NCBI RefSeq assembly: GCF_001620365.2 | Contig: NZ_LQMT02000007.1 | Location: 305,358-369,357, forward strand | Length of the DNA: 64,000 nucleotides | Direction: 5' to 3' | From: Amycolatopsis keratiniphila subsp. keratiniphila | GTDB taxonomy: Bacteria; Actinomycetota; Actinomycetes; Mycobacteriales; Pseudonocardiaceae | Shown: positions 26,778-34,718 of the stretch, piece after piece | Layout of the letters: every line of letters starts with the position of its first letter | How positions within the stretch are numbered: the stretch's first letter is position 1 | Position numbers and translations under genes: made by a program | The notes under the pieces: generated by a model | What the model was told of the DNA's origin: nothing | Database searches by the model: none | The model's input: only the letters and a program-made list of their open reading frames with translations

Positions 26778-27958
26778 TGCTGCTAGCTCTGACCAGTAGG
26801 TTTACGCAGCCCGTTCGTATTCGTTGATCATGCCTCCGAGAAGCCGCTGTCGCCTGATCCGCTGAGAGTTGAGGTCTGCTACGGGGTGGGTCGGTTGTGG
26901 TGGGCGAAGCTCGCGTGCCCGGTGCGGCCGTCGACCGTTGTAATGCCAGACGTACTCGGCGAGCACGGCACGCAGATGCCGCTCGCCCAGAATCAACATC
27001 CGGTCGGTGAGCTCGGTTCTGGCCGTGAGCACAAACCGTTCGGCGTAGCAGTTCGCCCGCGGGCAACGCGGAGGAATCCTCACCGCCTCGATACCGACGT
27101 CGGCCAGGACGGCGTCGAACGAGGCCGAGAACTGGCCAGCCCGATCACGGATGAGAAACCCGAACTCGTCGACGCGATCACCGAGATCCATCACCAGGTT
27201 GCGGATCTGTTGCGTAGTCCACTCGCCGTCCGGATTCGCTGTCGTGCCCAGGATGTGAACGTAGCGGCTGCCGACCTCCAGCACGAAGAACACGTAGATC
27301 CTCCGGAGGGTGAGCGCACAGTCGATGTGGAAGAAGTCGCACGCCAGCATCGTCGAGGCCTGCGTGCGCAGGAACTGCCGCCAGGTCGTGTCGGTGTCCC
27401 GGACCGGCGCGGGAGGTATGTGTGCCCGCTTCAGGATCCGCCGGATCGTCGAGGCACCGACCCGGTGTCCAAGCTTGAGTAACTCGCCCTGAATCCTCTT
27501 GTAGCCCCAGCTGTGGTTCTCTGTGGCCATCCGTTCGATCAGCCTGGCGATCGCGTCGTCGACTGGTGGACGGCCGACCCGGTGTGGATAGGTCCACTTC
27601 GCGGCTACCAGGCGCCGGTGCCAGCGCAGGATCGTGCCCGGAGTGACCAACCGGCGCAGCCGCTGCGCCTTGGGCAGCAGACGGACCAACGCGGCGAACA
27701 CAGCCCGGTCAGCCCAGTCGAGACGAGGTTTCGGGTTGCCTCTGCGCAGCACGGCGACCTCATGGCGCAGCACCAGCAACTCGACGTTCTTCGACGCCGA
27801 CGAGCGGCCGAGCAACACCACCAGGCCCACCAGCCGAAGGAAGATCAGATAAAGCAGACGCAACGACATAGCCGACGATCATGCCTCACAGGTCACTTCC
27901 GTTCACAGACGCATTGTTCAGAGCTCCGACATCGGACATCGCTTGATCAGCTAAAACA
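26778..27958. mobile_element. Single-ORF insertion sequence with rve transposase, IS3-like
   Basis: The element is about 1.18 kb. Its left end reads TGCTGCTAGCTCTGACCAG and the right end, reversed, TGTTTTAGCTGATCAAG, an imperfect terminal repeat that needs small gaps. It thus has TG...CA ends. GTC flanks both sides (26775-26777 and 27959-27961), fitting a 3-bp target duplication. The ends were inferred by eye, so the exact borders could shift by a few bases. Confidence 0.7.
26802..27869 (-). CDS. IS transposase, integrase-core DDE type
   Basis: The 355-residue transposase has an N-terminal helical region, an HTH-like segment (YKRIQGELLKLGHRVGASTI, about 128-150) and an rve catalytic core. 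The first Asp is in ACDFFHID, the second in LIRDRAGQF and the Glu in NCYAERF, followed by YNGRRPHRARELRPP. It is intact and in one frame, unlike two-frame IS3 elements. It fills nearly the whole element, so it is presumably active or recently active. Confidence 0.88.
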   Translation of the reverse strand: MSLRLLYLIFLRLVGLVVLLGRSSASKNVELLVLRHEVAVLRRGNPKPRLDWADRAVFAALVRLLPKAQRLRRLVTPGTILRWHRRLVAAKWTYPHRVGRPPVDDAIARLIERMATENHSWGYKRIQGELLKLGHRVGASTIRRILKRAHIPPAPVRDTDTTWRQFLRTQASTMLACDFFHIDCALTLRRIYVFFVLEVGSRYVHILGTTANPDGEWTTQQIRNLVMDLGDRVDEFGFLIRDRAGQFSASFDAVLADVGIEAVRIPPRCPRANCYAERFVLTARTELTDRMLILGERHLRAVLAEYVWHYNGRRPHRARELRPPQPTHPVADLNSQRIRRQRLLGGMINEYERAA

Positions 27959-27961
27959 GTC

Positions 27962-27987
27962 TTGACACATCACATTTTGTGCATAAT
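27962..27987 (+). promoter_or_regulatory. TTGACA element and TTGTGCATAA near-palindrome before the symporter
   Basis: TTGACA (27962-27967) begins four bases after the right end of the insertion sequence. TTGTGCATAA follows about 10 bases later and is a near palindrome, a possible -10 region or regulator site (GntR-like sites can look similar). The spacing to a clean TATAAT is poor, so the exact promoter is uncertain. Confidence 0.35.
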
Positions 27988-28028
27988 GCTTTCGCTCGCC
28001 CTCCTCCTGCCGAGTGAAAGAGGTGTCC

Positions 28029-29342
28029 ATGGCGGCCACCGAGCCCCAGGTGACGAACCGGACGATGCGGCGCATCGCGATAGCGAGCGGAACCGGCACC
28101 GTCATCGAGTACTACGACTTCTTCATCTTCGCGACGGCCGCGGCCCTCGTGTTCCCCAAGGTGTTCTTTCCCGCGCTGGGCTCCGCCGCCGGGGTCGTCG
28201 CCTCGTTCGCGACGCTCGGCGTGGCCTTCGTCGCCCGGCCGGTCGGCTCGGTCCTTTTCGGGCACTTCGGTGACCGGCTCGGGCGAAAGCGGACTTTGGT
28301 CACGACGCTACTGGTCATGGGCCTGGCCACCGCGTTGGTCGGCCTGATGCCGACGGCCGAGCAGATCGGCGTCACCGCGCCGATCCTCATCGTCATCCTG
28401 CGGTTCCTGCAGGGGCTCGCGGTCGGCGGTGAATGGACCGGGGCGACGCTGATGGCCGCGGAGAGCGCCCCCAAGGCCAAGCGCGGCTTCTGGTCGATGT
28501 TCGGCGCGCTTGGCGGATCGATCGGCTTCGTGCTGGCGAGCGTGACGTTCCTGATCATCGGCGAGACGATGTCCGACGAGACCTTCCACAGCTACGGCTG
28601 GCGGATTCCCTTCATCGCCAGCCTCCTGCTGATCGCGATCGGGCTGTTCGTCCGGCTGAAGATCGACGAGACGCCGGTGTTCAAGGGCGAGGTGTCCCAG
28701 CGCGGCACCGCCCGTGCGCCGTTCGTGGAGGCGCTCAAGAGCCAGCCGCGCGAGATCGCTTTCGCCTCCGGCGTGCTCGTGATGACTTTCGCCTTCTACT
28801 ATCTCGCGGTCGGCTACCTGATCAACTACGGCACCGCTGTGCTCAAGCTGCCCCGGACGACCGTGCTGCTGATCGGCATCGCGGCGGGCCTGGTGTTCGG
28901 GCTGGCGATCGTGCTGGGAGCCGCCTACTCGGATCGTGTCGGGCGCAAGAAGGTCATTGTCGCCGGGAACGCGGTGGCGGTGGTGTGGGCGCTGGCGTTG
29001 TTCCCGATCCTCGACTCGGCTTCGACAGTCACCTTCGCGATCGGCTCCTGCGTGACGACGCTCATCGCCGGTTTCGCCTACGGGCCGGTCGGCGCGTTCA
29101 TGCCGGAGCTGTTCCACACGCGCTACCGGTACACCGCCACCGGATTCAGTTACAACATCGCCGGCGTCCTCGGTGGCGCGGTGCCGCCTCTCGTGGCAGC
29201 GGCGATTACCGCTGCGTACGGCGGCTTCGCGTTCGGGATCTTCCTCACCGTGCTGTGCCTGATCAGCCTCGGCTGCACGCTCGCCCTCCGCGAGACCAGG
29301 CACGCGGAGATGAGCGAACCGGCGAAGGCTCCGGTTCACTGA
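28029..29342 (+). CDS. MFS metabolite:H+ symporter (MHS family)
   Basis: The 437-residue transporter has twelve membrane segments. GTVIEYYDFFIFATAAALVF in the first helix is the MHS family signature, shared by transporters for shikimate, citrate, aromatic acids and osmolytes. GDRLGRKRT and SDRVGRKK are the cytoplasmic MFS loop motifs. ATG 28029 has GAAAGAGG about 6 bases upstream; a GTG at 28014 is less likely. It is convergent with the SDR gene of the catabolic operon and probably imports its substrate. Confidence 0.88.
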   Translation: MAATEPQVTNRTMRRIAIASGTGTVIEYYDFFIFATAAALVFPKVFFPALGSAAGVVASFATLGVAFVARPVGSVLFGHFGDRLGRKRTLVTTLLVMGLATALVGLMPTAEQIGVTAPILIVILRFLQGLAVGGEWTGATLMAAESAPKAKRGFWSMFGALGGSIGFVLASVTFLIIGETMSDETFHSYGWRIPFIASLLLIAIGLFVRLKIDETPVFKGEVSQRGTARAPFVEALKSQPREIAFASGVLVMTFAFYYLAVGYLINYGTAVLKLPRTTVLLIGIAAGLVFGLAIVLGAAYSDRVGRKKVIVAGNAVAVVWALALFPILDSASTVTFAIGSCVTTLIAGFAYGPVGAFMPELFHTRYRYTATGFSYNIAGVLGGAVPPLVAAAITAAYGGFAFGIFLTVLCLISLGCTLALRETRHAEMSEPAKAPVH

Positions 29343-29386
29343 GCCCTTGTGGTGCCGCCCCGGGAGGGGCGGCACCACAAGGGCTC
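29341..29386. terminator. Bidirectional terminator between symporter and SDR genes
   Basis: A perfect 21-bp stem (29341-29361 with 29366-29386) carries a GGGA loop. The last bases of both convergent genes' stop regions lie in the stem, so it can end transcription from both sides. Confidence 0.88.
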
Positions 29387-30182
29387 AGCTGTCGAAGACC
29401 ACGGTGGAGGCATCGACCGCGGCGCCTCCACCATCGGCGACCAGCACGTGGCCGGTCACCATCGAGGCGTCGCCGGAGGCCAGGAACGCGCAGCACGCGG
29501 CGATCTCTTCAGGCTCCGCCACCCGCCGCAACGGCACGTGGGCCGCGCTCGCCGCATAGGCTTCGTCGAGCGTGATGCCCTCGCGTTGGGCGAGGTGGGC
29601 CATGCTCCCTTCCGCGAGCGGCGTCCGGACGAAACCCGGGCAGACGGCGTTCACCCGTACTCCCTTGGGGCCGTAGTCGCGGGCGAGCCATTTCGTGAGG
29701 CCGATGATCGCCGCCTTGGCGGCGGTGTACCCGGCGGCTCCGGGCGGGCCCGCGATCAGTCCGGCGGTCGAGGTGAACAGGACCAGCGATCCACCGCTCT
29801 TCACCAGATGCGGCAGTACTTCAGCGGCGAGGTAGAAGGATCCGTGCAGGTTCACGTCGAGCGCGCGGTGATACGAGTCGAAGTGCTTCGGGTTCGCACC
29901 GCCGCCGATCGCGGCGCCCTGGGTCGCGATGACGGTGTCGAGACCGCCGAGTTCGGCTGCCGCCCGCGCAACGACGTTACGGACGGCTTCGCGATCGGTG
30001 CCGTCGGCGGGGAGGGCGAGTCCTCCGGTCTCCTCGGCGAGTCTGGCGAGCCGGGTTTCGTCGATGTCGGTGATCGCGATCTTCGCCCCGTCCTCGACGA
30101 GACGACGCGCGGTGGCGGATCCGACACCTCCCGCCGCTCCGGTGATCAGTGCCCTGGCAGGCCGACGCGGTGAATGAACCAT
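29385..30182 (-). CDS. Short-chain dehydrogenase/reductase
   Basis: The 265-residue SDR has the cofactor motif TGAAGGVGSA near residue 13, active-site Ser in STAGL and YTAAK (Tyr-x-x-x-Lys). The C-terminal SMVTGHVLVADGG is classical. It oxidises or reduces an alcohol/ketone with NAD(P)(H). ATG 30182 overlaps the stop of the upstream tandem-barrel gene by one base (TGATG). It closes the carboxylase/ligase operon and may form the ketone that the carboxylase uses. Confidence 0.88.
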   Translation of the reverse strand: MVHSPRRPARALITGAAGGVGSATARRLVEDGAKIAITDIDETRLARLAEETGGLALPADGTDREAVRNVVARAAAELGGLDTVIATQGAAIGGGANPKHFDSYHRALDVNLHGSFYLAAEVLPHLVKSGGSLVLFTSTAGLIAGPPGAAGYTAAKAAIIGLTKWLARDYGPKGVRVNAVCPGFVRTPLAEGSMAHLAQREGITLDEAYAASAAHVPLRRVAEPEEIAACCAFLASGDASMVTGHVLVADGGGAAVDASTVVFDS

Positions 30183-30904
30183 CACGCGGCCAGGAAGAAC
30201 GGGCTGACGGGCTTCAGGAACATCGTCGAGAACGGCGGGATCATGAAGTCCGGCAGGACCATCTCGCCGGAGATCAGCTGCCGTTTGACCTCGGCCCGGA
30301 AACCCTCCAGGTCTCCGGCTGTCTCGTAGATCGCGAGGTGCCCGAGATCCGGTGTCACGACGCCTGGCAGCGGTTTGACGTCGGAGACCTCGAACCGCTG
30401 GGCTCGAAGCATGCCGGGCGCCGACATGATCTGCGGGATGTGCTCCTCGTCGTACCACTTCGCGAAGGTCGCGTCGTCGCCGGTGTGGCGGCTCCAGGCG
30501 AAGAACAGATGCCGGTCGTCGAGGTCACCCGCGTCGGTGAAACCTTCGGCATAGAACGGTTCGCTGACAGCGGTCAGGAAGAGGGCCTGGAACGGCCTGT
30601 CCATGAAGTCCGGGAGCACCATCTCTTCCGACATCAGCTTCCGCTTGACCTCGGCACGGAACGGCTCGGCGGAGCCATCCATCTCGTAGATCGCGAGGTG
30701 GCCGAAGTCGAGCGAGTTCACGCCTGGTAGCGGCTTGGTGTCGGCGATGAGGAAACGTTGTGCGCCCACCATTCCCGGTACGTCCATCACCTGCGGGATG
30801 TGCTCCTCGTCGTACCACCGCGCGTAGGTGCCGTAGTCGGTGCTGTAGGTGCTCCACGCGAAGAACAGGTTGCGATTCTCCGGGGTCGGCACGCCTGACG
30901 CCAT
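30182..30904 (-). CDS. Tandem dimeric alpha/beta-barrel protein, internally duplicated
   Basis: The 240-residue protein is two copies of one domain (about 10-115 and 131-236). Each has LFFAWS near its start, KWYDEEHIPQ-M, PGM-AQRF, KPLPGV, LGHLAIYE and PF-AEVKR-L-S-EMVLPDF. The pattern fits the EthD/DUF4286-like ferredoxin-fold superfamily, where two domains make one barrel. Here one chain would form the whole barrel. The function in this pathway is unknown; candidates are a decarboxylase, a monooxygenase-like enzyme or a chaperone for a reactive intermediate. AAAAGGAACC precedes ATG 30904. Confidence 0.75.
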   Translation of the reverse strand: MASGVPTPENRNLFFAWSTYSTDYGTYARWYDEEHIPQVMDVPGMVGAQRFLIADTKPLPGVNSLDFGHLAIYEMDGSAEPFRAEVKRKLMSEEMVLPDFMDRPFQALFLTAVSEPFYAEGFTDAGDLDDRHLFFAWSRHTGDDATFAKWYDEEHIPQIMSAPGMLRAQRFEVSDVKPLPGVVTPDLGHLAIYETAGDLEGFRAEVKRQLISGEMVLPDFMIPPFSTMFLKPVSPFFLAA

Positions 30905-30942
30905 ATCACTGGTTCCTTTTCTTACTGGTTAACGGAAATCGT

Positions 30943-32520
30943 TCAGACGCGACGCTGCAGGCCGTTCCACAGCTTTTCGCGCAGGAGTTGTTTCTGGATC
31001 TTCCCCGTCCCGGTCTTGGGGAGTTCGTCGACGAAGACGACCCTCTTCGGGACCTTGTAGCCGCCCAAGTGCGCCCGGCAATGCGCGAGCACGCCCTCCG
31101 GGGACAGCGACGGCCCGGGCTCGGTCGAGACGAAGGCCGTGATGGCTTCGCCCCACCGGTCGTCGGGTGCGCCGACGACGGCGACTTCGCGCACCCCTTG
31201 CAGCTCGGAGATGACGTTCTCTATCTCTCGCGGATAGACGTTGAACCCGCCGGTGATGATCATGTCCTTTCGCCGGTCGAGCAGGAACAGGAAGCCGTTT
31301 TCGTCGAGGTAGCCGACGTCACCGGTATGAGCCCACCCGTCGGCGAAGGTCTCCGCCGTCGCTTCCGGCTGACGCCAGTACCCGGCGCTGACGTGGTCTC
31401 CCCGCGTGCGGATCTCTCCGGACGTCCCCGGCGCGACCGGCCGCCGGTCGGCGTCGACGATCTCGACCTCGACGTGCGGAGTCACCTTTCCGGCGGATGC
31501 CAGCCTGGGCAGTCCGCGTTCGTTGGTGATCTCGACGTGGTCTTCGGGCAGCAGAGTGGCGATCGGCAGCTGGGCCTCGCTGGCGCCGTAGAGCTGCTGC
31601 ATCGCCTCGCCGAAGTAGGCTCGCGCCTTCGCCGCGCGATCGGGCTGGATCGCGGATCCCGCGTAGGGCAGGACCCGGATGTTTCCGACGTGCCCGGCAG
31701 GCTTCCCTCTGACGGCGAGTTCCTCCAGCAGCATCGTGATCATGGTCGGGACCAGCGGCAGGACGGTGATCTCTCCGCCCTGCGCCGCGTCGGCCACTCG
31801 TGCCGCGTCGAAAACCCGTTCGTAGACGTTGAGCCCGCCGCTCGCGGTGACGACGTCCGCGATACCGCCGCTGAAATGGCTGATCGGCGCGGTGTGCAGG
31901 GCAACGTCCCCAGGCCCGAGCGCGGGAAGCGCCTCGCGGGCGTTGCGGATCAGCGCGCCGACCGTCAGGTGCGTCACCCGGACTCCTTTCGGCCGCCCGG
32001 TCGAACCCGACGTGTAGAGCAGCCAGGCGTCGTCCTCCGCGTCCGGCAGCGGCAGTTCGTCGTCCGTCCCGGAGGCCACGAAGTCCTCGTACGCGACCCG
32101 GCCGTGCGGCTCGCCGCCGCCCAGCACGATGATTTCCTTGACCTGCGGCGGTATCCACGCAGTACCGTGCTCGGCTAGCCAGGCAGCGTCCACGAGCGCG
32201 AACGACGGGTCCGCGTCCGCGGCGATCTGGGCGAGTTCGGCCGGGTGCAGCCGGGGCAGGAGCCCGACGCGGACGTGGCCGCCCAGCGCGAGTCCTTGGT
32301 AGGCCTCGGCCCATTCGCAACTGTTCGGGGACAGGATCACCACCCTGTCCCCTGGTTTCGCGCCGAGGGACCTGAACGCCCGCGCGACCCGACGAGCCCG
32401 GACGCCCAGCTCGCCGTAGTTCAGCTGCCGCACGCCGTCCCTGATCGCCGGGCGGCTCGCGTGGTCGCGGTGCGCACGCGCGTAGACGTGTGCCAGGGGG
32501 ACTGGATTCATCCGGATCAC
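30943..32520 (-). CDS. AMP-dependent acyl-CoA ligase
   Basis: The 525-residue enzyme activates a carboxylic acid to its CoA thioester through an acyl-AMP. The P-loop YTSGSTGRPKG lies near 177, YGASEA near 316, TGDVGYLDENGF near 405 and the C-terminal catalytic Lys in GTGKIQKQ. The acid cannot be read from sequence. The start is GTG 32520, overlapping the zinc-ribbon gene stop by four bases (GTGA), with an ATG three codons on. Its place after a carboxylase-like pair suggests it activates the newly made keto acid. Confidence 0.87.
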   Translation of the reverse strand: MIRMNPVPLAHVYARAHRDHASRPAIRDGVRQLNYGELGVRARRVARAFRSLGAKPGDRVVILSPNSCEWAEAYQGLALGGHVRVGLLPRLHPAELAQIAADADPSFALVDAAWLAEHGTAWIPPQVKEIIVLGGGEPHGRVAYEDFVASGTDDELPLPDAEDDAWLLYTSGSTGRPKGVRVTHLTVGALIRNAREALPALGPGDVALHTAPISHFSGGIADVVTASGGLNVYERVFDAARVADAAQGGEITVLPLVPTMITMLLEELAVRGKPAGHVGNIRVLPYAGSAIQPDRAAKARAYFGEAMQQLYGASEAQLPIATLLPEDHVEITNERGLPRLASAGKVTPHVEVEIVDADRRPVAPGTSGEIRTRGDHVSAGYWRQPEATAETFADGWAHTGDVGYLDENGFLFLLDRRKDMIITGGFNVYPREIENVISELQGVREVAVVGAPDDRWGEAITAFVSTEPGPSLSPEGVLAHCRAHLGGYKVPKRVVFVDELPKTGTGKIQKQLLREKLWNGLQRRV

Positions 32521-32777
32521 CCGAGCCGCGAAGGGGCCCAGTCACGGGTCGGCGACCGCCACGCCGGCCAGTTGTCCTCGGGCTCCGGGCGGGTCACCGA
32601 GAGATGCGTGAAGCAGTCCTGACACTTCACGACCATGCGCGGGCCGAGGTGGTTGGCCACCGGGTAGCGGGCGATGTTCGTTCCCTGGCAGGAAGGGCAG
32701 GTGGCGTCTACGGGCATCCGTTCGACGGAGACGCGCTCGGTCTCCGGACGTGGGAAGAGAAGTCGGTCGACGGACAT
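32517..32777 (-). CDS. Small zinc-ribbon protein, possible carboxylase gamma-like subunit
   Basis: The 86-residue protein has two CxxC knuckles (CPSC near 27 and CQDC near 52), a single zinc ribbon. It lies 12 bp after the HyuB-like gene and overlaps the ligase gene. ATP-dependent ketone carboxylases have a small zinc-binding subunit beside HyuA/HyuB-like ones, and this could be its counterpart. That link is inference from position only. GAGGAGCACTCC precedes ATG 32777. Confidence 0.65.
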   Translation of the reverse strand: MSVDRLLFPRPETERVSVERMPVDATCPSCQGTNIARYPVANHLGPRMVVKCQDCFTHLSVTRPEPEDNWPAWRSPTRDWAPSRLG

Positions 32778-32789
32778 GGAGTGCTCCTC

Positions 32790-34706
32790 TCAGAGAATCC
32801 AGTTGAGGGGTGTCGCGACGGGAACCGACCAGGTCCCCGCCTCGCGACGGGCCGACAGCTGTGCACGGAGTTCGGCGGTCGCCGCCCGGTCGATCCGGCC
32901 GTCGGTCACGACGACACCGAACGCCAGCGCCGCGAACTCCTCGCTGTAGAGACCGTCGTCGAGATCGCGCTGGAGCCGGTCCACATCGCGGTCCAGCGGA
33001 TCGCCCCAGCCGCCTCCGCCGCCGATGACGAAGCGGATCGCGTCGCCCGCCTTGAGCACCAGGCCGGAGAACTTGCCGGTCGAATACCGCGCGCCCCGGC
33101 AGAAACCGCCGCCGTTGGGATCGGGCCTGCCGTCGTCGTCGAACATGCCGAACAACGGCTCCGCGGCGCGGAGGTCGAGCGGGTGGGCGTGCCGCGCAAG
33201 GTCGAAGTTTTCGATGTACCAGCCGAAAGCGGGTGCGCCCGCACCTCCGCCCGCCGCACCGGGCGCGCCGATCCGGATGCGGTCGCAGGTGACCGTGACC
33301 ATCGTGTCGGACTGGGCGGTGAGCGTGTACACCGAGCCGAGGCCTCCGCGATACTGCCCGGCTCCCGCGGTGTCGAGGACCATTTCGTGTTGCGCGACGA
33401 TCAGCGGGCTTTCGATCTCGACGTGCTCCTGCACCGAGGTGCGGCAGTTGCCGATCGGGGTGACGCAGAAGGAGATCCCGTCCTCCTTCCAGGTGCCGCC
33501 CCACCCGCCGCCGGTGAGCGCGAAGGCGCCCCAGGGCATGCCTTCGTGCCCGGTGCGGGTGTCGATGCCGCCGAGGCTGATGACGAGCGCGGTCCCGGTG
33601 TCGCAGGCGATCGACCGGTCGCCGACGGCCTCGCTGAGCGCGCTCGCGACCGCGTTGATGCCGCGCGCGCCGATGTCGGCGTGGTTGGAGCAGCTCGACG
33701 GCGGGAGAACGCACACCACACTGCCTTGGGGCAGCAGGGTTTCGATGGGGCGAAGGGTTCCGCTGTTCACCGGCGTCCCCGGATCGACCATGAGCTTCAC
33801 CGCTTCGATGCAGCGGGTGGCCTCGCACCAAGCGGTGCCGCAGTTGCCGAGAGGTTGTCGTCCCGAACCGGAGAAGTCGATCTCCATGCTGTCGCCGCGG
33901 ACCTTCACCGTGACCCGCACGGGGATCGGCTCGTCGGTGACGCCGTCCTCGTCGAGGAAGTCCTCGACGGTGTAGTCCCCGTCCGGGATGGTGGCGATGC
34001 CGCGGCGCATGCTCGCCTCGGTCGCCTCGATCGCGTAGTGCCCGGCGGCCTTGACCTTCTCCAGCCCGCCGCGCGCGACGAGTGCCTGGAGCTGCCGCTC
34101 CCCCACGACGAGGCAGCCGTGCAGCGCCCGCAGATCGCCGAGCACCAGCTGCGGAACCCGGTTGTTCTCGAGGATGTAGTTGAACAGCGGCCGCACGGGG
34201 ACGTCGTTGGCGTACAGCAGCGACGGCGGCAGCTTGATCTGCTCCTCGAACGAGGTCTGTGTGCCGTTGGAGAAGCCACCGGGGATCGGGCCGCCGAGAT
34301 CGACCAGATGCGAGGTCGAGTGCAGGATGAATTCGACGCGGCCGTCCACGAACACCGGCCGTAGCAGGTTCACGTCGGACTGGTGGATGGTTCCGCGCCA
34401 GGGGTCGTTGACGAAGATGACGTCGCCGGGCTGAAGCGTGTCGAGGTCGAACTCGTCCATCACGAAGTTCACGATGTGCGGCGAGGTGAAGGCGTGCTGC
34501 ATGCAGCCTTCCCACTGCGCTGCGGTTTCCCAAGCGTCGCCGCTGCGGATGTGGATCGCCGTCGTGCAGTCGAGGATGTCCCGGCAGACCGGGGAGAACG
34601 CGCTGCGCATCAGCGCCTCGTTCATCTCGCGCGCGACCTCGATCAGGCCGTACCGCAGGATGTCGAGTTCGGACTCGGCCGTCGTGTGTTCAGCGGACAG
34701 GGTCAT
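32790..34706 (-). CDS. Hydantoinase B/oxoprolinase-like subunit, probable ATP-dependent carboxylase
   Basis: The 638-residue protein belongs to the HyuB family. VNDPWRGTIHQSD near residue 100 and SHLVDLGGPIPGG near 132 are metal-site segments of the family. FSGSGRQPLGN near 279 and the glycine-rich GGGGGWGDPLDRD near 575 are also typical. Members include N-methylhydantoinase, 5-oxoprolinase and acetone/acetophenone carboxylase subunits. The ligase and small zinc protein next to it favour carboxylase. GAGGAGCAGCGACC precedes ATG 34706. It is 12 bp after the HyuA-like gene. Confidence 0.85.
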   Translation of the reverse strand: MTLSAEHTTAESELDILRYGLIEVAREMNEALMRSAFSPVCRDILDCTTAIHIRSGDAWETAAQWEGCMQHAFTSPHIVNFVMDEFDLDTLQPGDVIFVNDPWRGTIHQSDVNLLRPVFVDGRVEFILHSTSHLVDLGGPIPGGFSNGTQTSFEEQIKLPPSLLYANDVPVRPLFNYILENNRVPQLVLGDLRALHGCLVVGERQLQALVARGGLEKVKAAGHYAIEATEASMRRGIATIPDGDYTVEDFLDEDGVTDEPIPVRVTVKVRGDSMEIDFSGSGRQPLGNCGTAWCEATRCIEAVKLMVDPGTPVNSGTLRPIETLLPQGSVVCVLPPSSCSNHADIGARGINAVASALSEAVGDRSIACDTGTALVISLGGIDTRTGHEGMPWGAFALTGGGWGGTWKEDGISFCVTPIGNCRTSVQEHVEIESPLIVAQHEMVLDTAGAGQYRGGLGSVYTLTAQSDTMVTVTCDRIRIGAPGAAGGGAGAPAFGWYIENFDLARHAHPLDLRAAEPLFGMFDDDGRPDPNGGGFCRGARYSTGKFSGLVLKAGDAIRFVIGGGGGWGDPLDRDVDRLQRDLDDGLYSEEFAALAFGVVVTDGRIDRAATAELRAQLSARREAGTWSVPVATPLNWIL

Positions 34707-34718
34707 GGTCGCTGCTCC

